Positions 36,846-47,054 of a DNA stretch of 64,000 bases are shown piece by piece. The notes under the pieces are model-generated. The model did not search any database, had not been told where the DNA came from, and saw nothing but the letters and a program-made list of their open reading frames with translations. The stretch spans positions 61,280 through 125,279 of the forward strand of contig NZ_LFCT01000010.1 of NCBI RefSeq assembly GCF_008692605.1, read 5' to 3'. The DNA is from Sphingobium estronivorans (lineage in GTDB: Bacteria; Pseudomonadota; Alphaproteobacteria; Sphingomonadales; Sphingomonadaceae). Each line of letters begins with the position of its first letter. Within the stretch, counting starts at the first letter, position 1. The position numbers and the translations under genes were made by a program.

Positions 36846-38222
36846 TCATGGCTTGCTTCCACGATAGGCGGCCAGCGCCCTTTCCCGCCCTTCCTTATGG
36901 CCGATGCATTTGGGCGGATAATCGGGGGGACGCATGCCATGGGCGTCTGGATCATGGATTTGACGATCCTCCAGATGGGCGAGTTCAGGCACCCACTCCC
37001 TGATATAGTCGGCGGCATCGAACTTCTCGGATTGAGTGAGCGGCGCCATGATGCGAGAAAAGATATTGGCATCCACGCCGCTGCCCGCAACCCATTGCCA
37101 ATTGACGCTGTTATTGGCGTAGCTCGCATCGACCAGCGTGTCCCAGAACCAGCGGGCGCCATGGCGCCAGTCGATCAGCAGATGCTTGATGAGGAAACTC
37201 GCCGCGATCATGCGCACGCGATTGTGCATCCATCCGGTGGTCCAGAGCTGGCGCATGCCGGCGTCCACGATCGGGTAGCCCGTGCGGCCCGTTTTCCAGG
37301 CCTTGAAATCCGCCCTTGCTTCCCGCAGATCGCGCCAGGCCATGGCGTCGAACGCGGCTCTGGCATTTTCCGAGCCATAGGCCGGCATCGCCCAGATCTG
37401 GGTATGCGCATAATCGCGCCAGATGAGTTCCTTGAGAAATATGGTCGCATCGCCGGACGCCTTGCTGACCCGATGCCACACATAGGCGGGCGAAACCTCC
37501 CCGAAATGCAGGTGCGGGGACAGGCGCGACGTGCCTTCCCGTGAGGGCAGGTTCCGGGCAACCGCATAATCGCCCACCTCATCCAGGAAAGCGGCGACAT
37601 GGGCGCGCGCCCCTTCCTCCCCCGGTGTCCAGTCGCGGGAAAAGGCGGCCGCCCAATCCGGCTTTTTCGGCAGCAAATGCCAGTCGTCCAGCGAATCGCT
37701 TTCGGGCCATTGGGACGGAACGCCGATCCGGGAAGGCGCGGGGATCGGAGATGCCGGAGGCATCTGCTCCATCAACGCCCGGGCAAACGGGGTATAGATG
37801 CGATAGGTTCCGCCTCCGCCTGTCCGAACGGCACCCGGCGGCAACAGCAGGCCGCCATCGTGCAGACAAAGATCGAGTTCCCGGCCCACCGCCTTTTCGA
37901 CATTGCGCCACCAGGGCTCATGATGGTGCAGGGCATGAGCCCCGCGCGCGCCCGTTTCCTTCGCGAGCCTGGCCAATTCAGCAACAGAGTTGCCGCGCCG
38001 GAGGATCAGGCGGGACCCCTTGGCGCGCAAATCGTCATCCAGGCTCTTCAGGCTGTGATGCAGCCACCAGCGCGATGCGCCGCCCATCTTCCATTGCCGG
38101 GGGGCGACGTCGTCGAGCACATAGACGGGAATGATCGGCCCTTCATGGACCGCAGCGGCCAGGGCCGCCTGATCGGACAGACGCAAATCCTGACGGAACC
38201 AGAGGATGACGGGAGAAGCCAT
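36846..38222 (-). CDS. phrB: deoxyribodipyrimidine photo-lyase
   Basis: A 458-residue light-driven DNA repair enzyme. The N-terminal antenna domain begins VILWFRQDLRLSDQ; the C-terminal FAD domain holds TSRLSPHLHFGEVSP, TGYPIVDAGMRQLWTTGWMHNRVRM and NNSVNWQWVAGSGVDA, including the tryptophans that pass electrons to FAD. It is most like class I CPD photolyases. ATG 38222 is chosen, since the antenna domain starts at once; longer upstream frames have no support. Confidence 0.93.
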   Translation of the reverse strand: MASPVILWFRQDLRLSDQAALAAAVHEGPIIPVYVLDDVAPRQWKMGGASRWWLHHSLKSLDDDLRAKGSRLILRRGNSVAELARLAKETGARGAHALHHHEPWWRNVEKAVGRELDLCLHDGGLLLPPGAVRTGGGGTYRIYTPFARALMEQMPPASPIPAPSRIGVPSQWPESDSLDDWHLLPKKPDWAAAFSRDWTPGEEGARAHVAAFLDEVGDYAVARNLPSREGTSRLSPHLHFGEVSPAYVWHRVSKASGDATIFLKELIWRDYAHTQIWAMPAYGSENARAAFDAMAWRDLREARADFKAWKTGRTGYPIVDAGMRQLWTTGWMHNRVRMIAASFLIKHLLIDWRHGARWFWDTLVDASYANNSVNWQWVAGSGVDANIFSRIMAPLTQSEKFDAADYIREWVPELAHLEDRQIHDPDAHGMRPPDYPPKCIGHKEGRERALAAYRGSKP

Positions 38223-38405
38223 GCGACCCCAATGCCATTGCGCCGACCCGGTTCCAAGCACCTGTCGCCGCAGTTCATTCCCTTTGGGACACAAATCGCC
38301 GTCCTTGCCCTTTTCATCCATGGACGCCGGGCATCCCGCCGTTTATTCTTGCGCTGCAATAAGGGTGTGCGACCGGCATGCCCGGAACAACGATCAGGGA
38401 CGAAG

Positions 38406-38891
38406 ATGGCCTCGATGCCAAATGATGCAGAACTCGCCTACCGGCCGTGTGTCGGGATCATGCTCGTCAACATGGATGGCCAGGTTTTCGTGGGCCAGCG
38501 GATCGATAACAATGTTGAAGCCTGGCAGATGCCGCAGGGCGGCATCGACGATGGGGAGGACATCAAGGCCGCCGCTCTTCGCGAATTGAACGAGGAAACG
38601 GGAATCGATCACGCCCATGTCGAAATCATTGCCAAGGCGCGGGAAGAGCATTTCTACGACCTGCCCGCCGAATTGATCGGCAAGCTGTGGGGCGGCAAAT
38701 ATCGCGGCCAGCGCCAATTTTGGTTTCTCGCCCGTTTTCTGGGCACGGACGCCGACATCAATATCCAGACCCAGCATCCGGAATTTCGCGATTGGAAATG
38801 GGCCGATCCCGAATCGCTGCCGGATCTGATCGTGCCTTTCAAGCGCAAGCTGTATCGCGATATTCTTCAGGAATTCAGGACATTGATCTGA
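38406..38891 (+). CDS. rppH: RNA pyrophosphohydrolase (Nudix)
   Basis: A 161-residue Nudix hydrolase of the RppH/NudH type. It removes pyrophosphate from the 5' end of mRNA and so triggers decay. The Nudix box runs from GGIDDGEDIKAAALREL to NEETGI, preceded by YRPCVGIMLVN and QRIDNNVEAWQMPQGG, the RppH-specific pattern. ATG 38406 has AGGGA about 5 bases upstream; ATG 38415 is possible. It is divergent from the photolyase. Confidence 0.93.
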   Translation: MASMPNDAELAYRPCVGIMLVNMDGQVFVGQRIDNNVEAWQMPQGGIDDGEDIKAAALRELNEETGIDHAHVEIIAKAREEHFYDLPAELIGKLWGGKYRGQRQFWFLARFLGTDADINIQTQHPEFRDWKWADPESLPDLIVPFKRKLYRDILQEFRTLI

Positions 38892-38922
38892 AAAGAGGGT
38901 TAAAATCCGCCGCCATGTCGGT

Positions 38923-39834
38923 ATGAGCGGCGCCATGCGGTATGCCATGGCCCTTCTTCCCCTGCTCGTTCCCGCGCCGGCATGGGCCGGCTATCCGGTA
39001 TTGCTGCCGCCTTCCGTGCGGGAGATGCTGGAGGCAGCGATCGCCAACGGCAATGAAACCGAAATCGCCACCGTCGCGAAAATCGCCAGACAGACCAACC
39101 CCGGTTCGGCCGATGAAATCCAGCGCATGGTCAATAGCTGGAAAGAACGGACCAAGGCGACCCACGATACCGTCATCCGGGAAGCGCGCTTCACCGAATT
39201 GTGGACCGGCAAGGTCGAGGCTGGCGGTTTCCGCTCCACTGGCTCAACAAGCGAAATCGGCATCAGCGCCAGCGCCGCGTTGAAACGCAACGGCATCCAA
39301 TGGTCTCATAAATTATCCGCCAGCGTCGATTATCGACGCGCCAATGGCGTGACGTCCCGCGAACGCTATACCGCCAGCTATGAGCCTCGCTACGAATTCG
39401 ATCCACGCGGTTTCGCTTACGGGCTGACGCAATTCGAGAGGGACACCTCCATCGGCTATGATGAGCGTTACACCGCTTCGGTCGGCGTCGGTTACAAGAT
39501 CGTGGTCAGCACGCCGCTGGACCTGTCGCTCGACGCCGGTCCGTCCATCCGTCATGCCAAATATGCGATTGGCGCGCGCGAAACCAAATTGGGCGCGCGT
39601 GCGTCCATGGACCTCGCCTGGCGGCTGGCGCCGACACTGGTCTTCAAGCAGGTGGCGTCCGGCTATGCGGAAAGCGACGTCTACTCGATCAATTCCCTGA
39701 CCTCGCTGGAGACCAAGGTCAGCACGCGATGGGCGGTGGCGATGTCCTACAATGTCCAATATGAATCGGAAACGCTGCTGACGGCGCGGGATTTCGACAC
39801 GCTCAGCCGGCTGACCCTCACTTATGCTTTCTGA
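38923..39834 (+). CDS. DUF481-like outer-membrane protein
   Basis: A 303-residue exported protein: signal peptide (MALLPLLVPAPAWAG), a helical stretch (VREMLEAAIANGNETEI to MVNSWKER) and a C-terminal run of alternating amphipathic strands ending in aromatic Phe (LTLTYAF), as expected for a beta-barrel. The barrel part, with SRERYTASYEPRYEFD and VGVGYKIV, resembles DUF481 proteins of sphingomonads. Function is unknown. ATG 38935 is an alternative start. It begins 31 bases after rppH. Confidence 0.78.
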   Translation: MSGAMRYAMALLPLLVPAPAWAGYPVLLPPSVREMLEAAIANGNETEIATVAKIARQTNPGSADEIQRMVNSWKERTKATHDTVIREARFTELWTGKVEAGGFRSTGSTSEIGISASAALKRNGIQWSHKLSASVDYRRANGVTSRERYTASYEPRYEFDPRGFAYGLTQFERDTSIGYDERYTASVGVGYKIVVSTPLDLSLDAGPSIRHAKYAIGARETKLGARASMDLAWRLAPTLVFKQVASGYAESDVYSINSLTSLETKVSTRWAVAMSYNVQYESETLLTARDFDTLSRLTLTYAF

Positions 39835-39895
39835 ACGGGGTGGTGCTTTCTGACGGGGGTGGAGCCGTCCCCGCTGCTCTGATAGGGTCGCGAGG

Positions 39896-41104
39896 ATGAG
39901 AGGAATTTCATCGCTGGAACGGGACGTCATGGCGCGCGCGGCAGAGGCGCCCATGCTCGCACAAACTGAATTATGGGCCGGCGTGAACAGCGGATCGCGC
40001 AATCTGGCGGGGCTTGCCACCATGGCCGGAATGCTGGCCGATGCCTTCGCGATCCTGCCGGGCAAAATCGACCTTGCCGACCCGGCACGGGTCGAGGCGG
40101 TGGCGGCCGATGGACGGCTGAAGGACATTCCGCACGGACGGCATCTCCATCTGACTGTCCGCCCGGACGCGCCGATACAGATTTTGCTGACCGGCCATAT
40201 GGATACGGTGTTTCCCGCCGACCATGCGTTTCAGACCTTGCGCTGGCTCGATCCGCTGACGCTGAACGGGCCGGGCGTTGCCGATATGAAGGGCGGGCTT
40301 GCGGTCATGCTGGCCGCGTTGGCCGCATTGGAGACGGCCCCCAACGCTGGACATCTGGGTTATGAGGTGATCGTCAACAGCGATGAGGAAGTGGGCAGCC
40401 CTTCTTCAGCCCCGTTGCTGCGGCAGGCGGCTGTGGGAAAGTGCGCCGCCTTCACCTATGAACCGGCGCTCCCCGATGGCACGCTGGCGGGCGCACGGGC
40501 GGGCAGTGGCAATTTCGCTATCGTCGTGACAGGCAAAAGCGCCCATGCCGGCCGCAATCCGCAGGACGGGCGCAACGCGCTGCTGGCGGCCGCCGACCTC
40601 GCGCTACGGCTGAAGGCAGGCAGCGGCATTGGCCTGTCCTGCAATCCGGCGCGGATCGAGGGGGGCAGTCCGAACAACGTCGTTCCCGACCATGCCATTC
40701 TCCACGTCAATTTCCGGCCCCGCACCCCCGCCGACGAAGATACGGCCCGGCGCATGCTGGATGAGGAGATCGACCGGATTTCCCGCGACCATGAGGTGAC
40801 CATGCATTTGCATGGCAATTTCGGCCGGCCGCCCAAGCCGATGGATGCAAAGGCGGAAGCATTATTCTCGCTGGTCCGGCAATGCGGCCAGGATATGGGG
40901 CTGGCGATTGGCTGGCGGGATACGGGCGGCGTTTGCGACGGTAATAATATCGCCGCCTGCGGCGTCCCCGTGGTCGACACCATGGGCGTGCGCGGCGGGA
41001 ATATTCACAGCGATTCGGAATATCTGATCATCGACAGTCTGGGTGAACGCGCCCAGCTTTCGGTCCTGGCGTTGCTCCGCCTTGCGCAGGGGCGTTTTTC
41101 ATGA
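39896..41104 (+). CDS. M20-family metallohydrolase (CPG2/ArgE-like)
   Basis: A 402-residue zinc hydrolase with the full M20 metal set: LTGHMDTVF, GPGVADMKGG, NSDEEVGS and the distant GGNIHSDSEY, with a dimerisation lid domain between (ARIEGGSPNNVVPD). Members remove N-acyl groups or C-terminal glutamate. It is followed 13 bases later by astA and then astB, so a role in removing succinyl groups at the end of the AST pathway, in place of the M14-type AstE, is plausible but unproven. Confidence 0.85.
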   Translation: MRGISSLERDVMARAAEAPMLAQTELWAGVNSGSRNLAGLATMAGMLADAFAILPGKIDLADPARVEAVAADGRLKDIPHGRHLHLTVRPDAPIQILLTGHMDTVFPADHAFQTLRWLDPLTLNGPGVADMKGGLAVMLAALAALETAPNAGHLGYEVIVNSDEEVGSPSSAPLLRQAAVGKCAAFTYEPALPDGTLAGARAGSGNFAIVVTGKSAHAGRNPQDGRNALLAAADLALRLKAGSGIGLSCNPARIEGGSPNNVVPDHAILHVNFRPRTPADEDTARRMLDEEIDRISRDHEVTMHLHGNFGRPPKPMDAKAEALFSLVRQCGQDMGLAIGWRDTGGVCDGNNIAACGVPVVDTMGVRGGNIHSDSEYLIIDSLGERAQLSVLALLRLAQGRFS

Positions 41105-41117
41105 AGGGGATGAAGGC

Positions 41118-42137
41118 TTGAGTTTCTTCATGCGCACGGCGCGCGCCGACGATCTGCAAACCCTTTATGAAATGGCGAAGCTGACCGGTGGGGGATTTAC
41201 CAATCTTCCCCCAGACCGAAAATCGCTGGCCGCCAAGCTGGAGCGGACTGAACAGGCCCTGTCGCGCCAGACCGAAAGCGTCGAGGACGAACTGATCGTC
41301 ATGGTGCTGGAAAACAGCGAGACCGGGCAGGTTCGCGGCACCTGCCAGATTTTCAGCAAGGTCGGGCAGAACTGGCCCTTCTATTCCTATCGCCTGGGCG
41401 TCCTGACCCAGCATAGCCGGGAGCTTTCGCGCACCTTCCGCGCCGAAATGCTCTCGCTCGTCACCGATCTGGAAGGATCGACTGAAGTGGGCGGCTTGTT
41501 CCTGCATCCCCGCGAGCGGGCGGAGGGGCTTGGCCTGCTGCTCGCGCGCAGCCGTTACCTCTATATCCGCAATCATCGCGCCCGCTTTGGCGAGCGGATC
41601 ATCGCGGAACTGCGCGGCGTGATCGACGAGGCGGGCGGATCGCCCTTCTGGGACGGGCTGGCCGGGCGCTTTTTCGGTATGAGCTTTCAGGACGCCGACG
41701 AGTTCAATGCCGTCAACGGCAACCAGTTCATCGCCGACCTGATGCCCAAGACGCCGATCTACACCGCCATGCTGACCGACAGTGCGCGGGGCGTCATCGG
41801 CATGCCGCATCCCAATGGCCGCGCGGCGATGCGGATGCTGGAGACGGAGGGTTTTACCAATCCCGGCTATGTCGATATTTTCGACGGGGGGCCGACCATG
41901 GTGGGCCAGATCAATTCGCTCCGGACCATCGCTCATGCCGCCGACGTGACGCTGGGCGCCGTGCATGACAAGGGCGGCGACAAGGTGCTCGTGGCCACCG
42001 GGCGGCTGGCGGATTATCGCTGTACTTATGGTTTCGCGATCGAAAGGGAGGATGGCGCCGTCTCGCTCGACCGGGAGTCCACGCAATTGCTGGGGCTGGA
42101 ACCGGGACAGAATTTCACCATGGCGGAACGGGCATGA
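41118..42137 (+). CDS. astA: arginine N-succinyltransferase
   Basis: A 339-residue acyltransferase that transfers succinyl from succinyl-CoA to arginine, the first step of the AST arginine degradation route. Family pattern seen: MRTARADDLQTLYEMAKLTG GGFTNLP, GGLFLHPRERAEGLGLLLARSRYL, FWDGLAGRFFGMSF and a C-terminal ATGRLADYRCTYG. The start is read as TTG 41118, since GGGGA lies 7 bases upstream; ATG 41130 is the alternative. The 3' end overlaps astB by ATGA. Confidence 0.92.
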   Translation: MSFFMRTARADDLQTLYEMAKLTGGGFTNLPPDRKSLAAKLERTEQALSRQTESVEDELIVMVLENSETGQVRGTCQIFSKVGQNWPFYSYRLGVLTQHSRELSRTFRAEMLSLVTDLEGSTEVGGLFLHPRERAEGLGLLLARSRYLYIRNHRARFGERIIAELRGVIDEAGGSPFWDGLAGRFFGMSFQDADEFNAVNGNQFIADLMPKTPIYTAMLTDSARGVIGMPHPNGRAAMRMLETEGFTNPGYVDIFDGGPTMVGQINSLRTIAHAADVTLGAVHDKGGDKVLVATGRLADYRCTYGFAIEREDGAVSLDRESTQLLGLEPGQNFTMAERA

Positions 42138-43393
42138 CGGTCCGGGAAATCAATTTCGACGGACTGATCGGCCCCAGCCATAATTATGCGGGCCTCAGCC
42201 TCGGCAATCTGGCCTCCGCGCGCAATGCGGGGGCGGTGTCGCATCCCAGGGCTGCCGCGCTTCAGGGGATCGCGAAGATGCGCTCCAACATCGCTTTGGG
42301 GCTGACGCAGGGCCTGTTCCTGCCGCAATGGCGGCCGGACGGCGCATGGCTGTCGGCGCTCGGCACCGATGTCAGCAATGCAGAGGCGCATATCCGCGCG
42401 GCGGCGATGTCGGCCTCGTCCATGTGGGCCGCCAATGCGGCCACGGTTTCCCCGGCCGCGGACACATCCGACGGGCGAACCCATCTGACAGTCGCGAACC
42501 TCGTCACCATGCCCCATCGCAGCCATGAATGGCCGCAGACGCTGGCGCAACTGCGTCTAGCCTTTTCGGACCGGAACGCCTTTGCCGTGCATGGTCCCGT
42601 CCCTGCCCCCTTTGGCGACGAAGGTGCGGCCAATCACATGCGGCTGTGCGCCAGCCATGGCGAAGCAGGCGTGGAGATCTTCGTCTATGGTCAGTCGGGC
42701 GGCCCCTTCCCCGCTCGCCAGCATATCGAGGCGAGCAAGGCCGTCGCCCGGCTGCACCAGCTCGATCCGGGGCGCACACTGTTCGTCATGCAGTCGCAGG
42801 AGGCCATCGCGGCGGGCGCCTTCCACAATGACGTGGTGGCCGTCGCGAATGAACGCGTTCTCTTCACCCATGAGCAGGCCTTTGCCGACAAGGAAAGCTT
42901 CTACGCCGATCTGCGCGCCCTGCTGCCATCGGTCGAGATCGTCGAGGTGCCGGCCAGCGCCGTTAGCCTGACGGATGCCATCCGCAGCTATATTTTCAAC
43001 GCGCAACTGGTGACGCTGCCCGATGGCGGCATGGCGCTGATCCTGCCCACCGAGGCGCGTGACATGCCGGGCGTTTGGGCATGGCTGGAAACGATGGTCG
43101 CGGGCAATGGGCCGATCCGGCGACTCATCCCCGTCGATGTGCGCCAGTCCATGGCCAATGGCGGCGGCCCGGCCTGCCTGCGGCTGCGCGTGGTGGCCGA
43201 TCCTGCCAATATCGATCCGCGCTTTCTGGTCGATGAGGCGCGACTGGACGAAGTAGCCCGGATCGTCGACGCCTATTGGCCCGAAGCCATCGCGCCCGAC
43301 GATCTGGCCGACACCCGACTAATCGCCCGGATCGAACAATCATGGTTAACGCTTGTTGACCATTTGCAGCTTTCGGGCGATTTAATGCCCTGA
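42134..43393 (+). CDS. astB: N-succinylarginine dihydrolase
   Basis: A 419-residue amidinotransferase-fold enzyme that converts succinylarginine to succinylornithine, CO2 and ammonia. It opens with INFDGLIGPSHNYAGLS, has FHNDVVAVANERVLF with the catalytic His region, and ends with NGGGPACLRLRVV carrying the nucleophilic cysteine. Its ATG overlaps the astA stop. Later AST genes (astC, astD, astE) are not in the window. Confidence 0.95.
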   Translation: MTVREINFDGLIGPSHNYAGLSLGNLASARNAGAVSHPRAAALQGIAKMRSNIALGLTQGLFLPQWRPDGAWLSALGTDVSNAEAHIRAAAMSASSMWAANAATVSPAADTSDGRTHLTVANLVTMPHRSHEWPQTLAQLRLAFSDRNAFAVHGPVPAPFGDEGAANHMRLCASHGEAGVEIFVYGQSGGPFPARQHIEASKAVARLHQLDPGRTLFVMQSQEAIAAGAFHNDVVAVANERVLFTHEQAFADKESFYADLRALLPSVEIVEVPASAVSLTDAIRSYIFNAQLVTLPDGGMALILPTEARDMPGVWAWLETMVAGNGPIRRLIPVDVRQSMANGGGPACLRLRVVADPANIDPRFLVDEARLDEVARIVDAYWPEAIAPDDLADTRLIARIEQSWLTLVDHLQLSGDLMP

Positions 43394-43422
43394 TGGCAGT
43401 TTGACTGCCGTGAGTGGAACCG

Positions 43423-43644
43423 ATGGACCGGATCAAGCGCCTTTTCACGATCAAGACCAAGTTCGAGGCGTTTCTGGTCATTTACGCCCTGGCGCTCGGT
43501 GCGACCGAGCGGGGCATCGTCTATATGCAGCAATATCCAGGCACGGGCGGCCATCTGCTGGCACTTGTCTGCACCGGCAGCGTATTCATGGCCGGCGGAA
43601 TGATATTGGACGCCGTCGAGATGCGGAACAACCCGTTCGGCTGA
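43423..43644 (+). CDS. small two-helix membrane protein, unknown function
   Basis: A 73-residue protein with a basic N-terminus (MDRIKRLFTIKTKFEA), one membrane helix with a Glu in the middle (FLVIYALALGATERG), a short loop and a second helix (LLALVCTGSVFMAGGMILDA). I do not recognise a function, but the sequence looks like a conserved small protein rather than a chance frame. ATG 43423 has GTGGAA upstream. It sits alone between astB and cobQ. Confidence 0.7.
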   Translation: MDRIKRLFTIKTKFEAFLVIYALALGATERGIVYMQQYPGTGGHLLALVCTGSVFMAGGMILDAVEMRNNPFG

Positions 43645-43710
43645 CGGCGATCCGCATCGCCTGAAACTCCGCCCTTGTATCCACCGCCCGCTCAATGCAG
43701 GAGCGGCGCC

Positions 43711-45162
43711 ATGGCTGCGATCATGTTTCAGGGCACGGGTTCGGATGTCGGCAAATCCCTGCTGGTGGCGGGCTTCTGCCGCGCCTTGCTGCGCCGGGGG
43801 CATAGCGTGCTGCCGTTCAAGCCCCAGAATATGTCGAATAACGCCGCCGTGACGGTGGATGGCGGAGAAATCGGCCGCGCACAGGCGCTTCAGGCCATGG
43901 CTGCGGGGGTGGCGCCGCATACCGACATGAACCCCGTGCTGCTGAAACCGCAGGCCGACCGCACGTCCCAGCTTATCGTTCACGGTCAGCTGCGCGGCTC
44001 ATTGGGTACGGGGAATTTTCGAGCGGCGCGCGGCGAATTGCTCGACGCGGTGATGGACAGCTATGCGCGTCTGAAGGCGCAATGCGACATCGTCGTCGTG
44101 GAAGGTGCCGGCTCCCCTGCCGAGGTGAACCTGCGCGCGGGCGACATCGCCAATATGGGCTTTGCGCGCGCCGCCGATGTACCGGTCATTTTGGTCGGCG
44201 ATATCGACCGTGGCGGCGTGATCGCGGCGATTGCGGGTACGAAGGCCGTGATCGATCCCGCCGACGCCGCGATGATCCGCGGTTTCCTCATCAACAAATT
44301 CCGCGGCGATCCCGCACTGTTCGAGGACGGCTATCGCCATATCGAGCGTCTGACCGGCTGGAGGGGGTTCGGCGTCATCCCCTGGCTGACCGCCGCCGCC
44401 CGTCTGCCGAGCGAGGATGCGGTCGTGCTGGAGCGCGGACAGGCGCGATCCGGCGACCGGTTGACGATTGCCTGTCCGATCCTGCCCCGCATTGCCAATT
44501 TCGACGATCTCGACCCTTTGAAACTGGAGCCGGGCGTCGAGGTCGTGATGGTTCCGCCGGGACAGCCCATCCCCGCCGAGGCCGCCCTGATCGTCTTGCC
44601 GGGATCGAAGGCCACCATCGCCGACCTGCAAGCCGTGCGCGATCAGGGATGGGATATCGACATTCGCGCCCATCATCGGCGCGGGCGGCCGATATTGGGC
44701 ATTTGCGGCGGCTATCAGATGCTCGGCCGGCGGATCGCCGATCCGGACGGGATCGAAGGACCGTGCGGCAGTGTCGAGGGGCTGGGCCTGCTGGATGTGG
44801 AAACGCGGCTTACCCCGGTCAAGACGCTGGAACGAACCGGCGGGACGGCGCTGGGGCAGGCGTTTTCCGGTTATGAAATGCATGTCGGCCTGACCGAGGG
44901 CAAGGATTGCGCCCGCCCCTTTGCCATCATGGATGACGGGCGCGCGGATGGCGCGTCGGACAGGGGCGGATCGGTGTGCGGCACCTATGTCCATGGGCTG
45001 TTCGGCAGCACCTCCTTGCGCGCCGCCTTTCTGGAGCGATTGGGCGGAAAGTCCATGCTGGGCGACTATCAGGCGTCCGTGAACGATGCGCTCGACGCCA
45101 TTGCCGCGCAACTGGAAGAGCATGTCGATATGACGGCGATGATCGATCTCGCCACGGCCTGA
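43711..45162 (+). CDS. cobQ: cobyric acid synthase
   Basis: A 483-residue glutamine-dependent amidase that adds four amide groups to the corrin ring in cobalamin synthesis. The N-terminal dethiobiotin-synthetase-like domain has the P-loop [11 protein letters not shown] and KPQNMSNNA; the C-terminal amidotransferase domain has the nucleophile [12 protein letters not shown] and [11 protein letters not shown] 43711 has AGGAG upstream. No other cob genes flank it, and no cobalamin riboswitch fits in the 66-base gap upstream. Confidence 0.95.
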   Translation: MAAIMFQGTGSDVGKSLLVAGFCRALLRRGHSVLPFKPQNMSNNAAVTVDGGEIGRAQALQAMAAGVAPHTDMNPVLLKPQADRTSQLIVHGQLRGSLGTGNFRAARGELLDAVMDSYARLKAQCDIVVVEGAGSPAEVNLRAGDIANMGFARAADVPVILVGDIDRGGVIAAIAGTKAVIDPADAAMIRGFLINKFRGDPALFEDGYRHIERLTGWRGFGVIPWLTAAARLPSEDAVVLERGQARSGDRLTIACPILPRIANFDDLDPLKLEPGVEVVMVPPGQPIPAEAALIVLPGSKATIADLQAVRDQGWDIDIRAHHRRGRPILGICGGYQMLGRRIADPDGIEGPCGSVEGLGLLDVETRLTPVKTLERTGGTALGQAFSGYEMHVGLTEGKDCARPFAIMDDGRADGASDRGGSVCGTYVHGLFGSTSLRAAFLERLGGKSMLGDYQASVNDALDAIAAQLEEHVDMTAMIDLATA

Positions 45163-45213
45163 CCGAGTGTTTCAGGGCGGCACAACGGGCGGCCTTCTAT
45201 GCTGATCGATATA

Positions 45214-45242
45214 TTTACCGAAAATTTCCACAATATTATACT
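45214..45242 (+). promoter_or_regulatory. candidate sigma-70 promoter for the type I secretion genes
   Basis: TTTACC (45214-45219) and TATACT (45237-45242) are separated by exactly 17 bases in an AT-rich gap. Transcription would start near 45249, about 54 bases before the ATG of the secretion ATPase, which has a GGGGGG ribosome site. Confidence 0.45.
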
Positions 45243-45302
45243 CGAACCACAGGGTATAGGACGAAGAATATAGCCTGATCGTTCGGGGCAAGGGGGGCGC
45301 TT

Positions 45303-47048
45303 ATGTTGCTTGACCTGCAAGTACCGGCGGCCCCCATGAAAGCGGCCCTTTCCGCCTGCCGACGGCATTTCCTTTCGTCCCTCGTCTTCAGCGCGCTGAT
45401 GAACCTGCTCTACATCGGGCCGGTGCTGTACATGTTGCAGGTCTACGACCGGGTGGTCGCCGGACAGGGACGGATGACCCTGCTGTTTCTGACGATCATC
45501 ATCGTCGGTGTGATCGGCACCCTGTCCCTGCTGGAACTGGTGCGGTCGCGGCTGCTGGTGCGGGCGAGCATCCGGCTGGACCGCCAATTGGCCGGACTGC
45601 TGCTCGACACGACGCTTAGCGGGCGCGGATCGACCGGTGAGGCGATGAACAAACAGGTGCTGCGCGAATTCGACACGCTGCGCCAGGCACTGACCGGACC
45701 GACCATCCTGTCGATCTTCGATTTTCCCTGGAGTCCTGTCTATGTCATCGTCTGCTTCCTGATCCACCCCGCCATCGCCGCTCTGGCATTGGTTGGCGGG
45801 GCGGCCTTGCTCTATATCGCCCGCCTCAATGAAAAGCATACCAACGGGCCGCTGAAACAGGCGAACGAAGCTGCGAACAGGGCCTATGTCAGCCAGGAAC
45901 AAACGCTGGCCGGCGCTGAGGTGATCCGGGCGCTCGGGATGCGGAATGCACTGGTGCGCCGTCACCTGCTCGAACGTCAGACGATGCTGAGCCTTCAGGC
46001 GAACGCCAGCTTCGCGGGCGGTCATTATGTCGCGATCAGCAAGTTCATCCGCCTGATCCTGCAATCGCTGGCACTGGGTCTGGGGGCATGGCTGGCGATC
46101 GACAACCAGATTTCGGCCGGCGCGATTTTCGCTTCGTCCTTCCTTGTCGGGCGCGCCCTGTCGCCCATCGACCAGTTGCTGAGCGCATGGCGCAGCGTCG
46201 TCCATGCCCGGGCGAGCTATGCGACGCTGAACGACCTGCTGGAGGCGCGGGAGGCGGATATCGCCCTCACCCGGCTCCCGCCGCCCGGCGGCCGGATCGC
46301 GGTCGAGCATTTGACCCATTTCATCCCCGGTCAGGAGCGCGCCGTGCTGGCCGACGTCAGCTTCACGGTCGATCCGGGCGAGGTCGTCGCCGTCGTCGGC
46401 CCCAGCGGCGCTGGCAAATCGACCCTGCTGCGCATGTTGTCCGGCGCCGCCAGACCGTTGCGCGGATCAATCCGCTATGACGGCGCGGACATTCAGGACT
46501 GGGACATGGAGCGGCTGGCTGCTTTCATCGGCTATCTGCCGCAGGATACATCGCTGTTCGCCGGCACGATCAGGGAAAATATCGCGCGGTTCCAGAACTT
46601 CCTGTCCGAAGACGACCAGGCCATAGACGATGCCGTGATCGAGGCGGGCCGGCTGAGCGGCGCGCACGACATGATCCAGCGTCTGCCGGGCGGCTATAAT
46701 CTGACGCTGGGCTGGGGGGGGCGCGGGCTTTCCGCGGGACAGGCCCAGCGCGTCGGGCTGGCGCGGGCGCTGTATGGCGCGCCGCCGCTGGTCTTTCTGG
46801 ACGAACCCAATGCGCATCTCGACGCCGAGGGGGAAGTGCGGCTGGTGGCGACGCTGGACGATCTCAAGAAGAAAAAGGTCTCCGTCATCATCGTCGCGCA
46901 TCGCATGGGCATTTTGGGCGTCGTCGACAAGATCATGGTGATGCGCGACGGTCGGGTGGAAACCTTCGGATCGCGCGATGAGGTGCTCGGACGGCTGAAG
47001 GCGATCCAGTCGGACGACAATCCTGCGCCGCAAACCGCAGAAGGGTGA
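45303..47048 (+). CDS. type I secretion ABC transporter (PrtD family)
   Basis: A 581-residue permease-ATPase fusion. A six-helix membrane domain (about residues 22-315) is followed by an ATPase with Walker A GPSGAGKST (366-374), Walker B LVFLDE (496-501) and a variant signature LSAGQ (476-480). There is no peptidase C39 or CLD domain, as usual for PrtD/LipB-type exporters of RTX proteins. It couples to the adaptor encoded 6 bases downstream. The only RTX substrate in the window is the 1726-residue protein at 57274-62454, at the far side of the convergent Pel-like operon. Confidence 0.95.
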   Translation: MLLDLQVPAAPMKAALSACRRHFLSSLVFSALMNLLYIGPVLYMLQVYDRVVAGQGRMTLLFLTIIIVGVIGTLSLLELVRSRLLVRASIRLDRQLAGLLLDTTLSGRGSTGEAMNKQVLREFDTLRQALTGPTILSIFDFPWSPVYVIVCFLIHPAIAALALVGGAALLYIARLNEKHTNGPLKQANEAANRAYVSQEQTLAGAEVIRALGMRNALVRRHLLERQTMLSLQANASFAGGHYVAISKFIRLILQSLALGLGAWLAIDNQISAGAIFASSFLVGRALSPIDQLLSAWRSVVHARASYATLNDLLEAREADIALTRLPPPGGRIAVEHLTHFIPGQERAVLADVSFTVDPGEVVAVVGPSGAGKSTLLRMLSGAARPLRGSIRYDGADIQDWDMERLAAFIGYLPQDTSLFAGTIRENIARFQNFLSEDDQAIDDAVIEAGRLSGAHDMIQRLPGGYNLTLGWGGRGLSAGQAQRVGLARALYGAPPLVFLDEPNAHLDAEGEVRLVATLDDLKKKKVSVIIVAHRMGILGVVDKIMVMRDGRVETFGSRDEVLGRLKAIQSDDNPAPQTAEG

Positions 47049-47054
47049 CGCGCC

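Noticed and set aside
43645..43710. Cobalamin riboswitch before cobQ
   Set aside because: The gap is too short for a B12 aptamer and no B12-box-like sequence is present.
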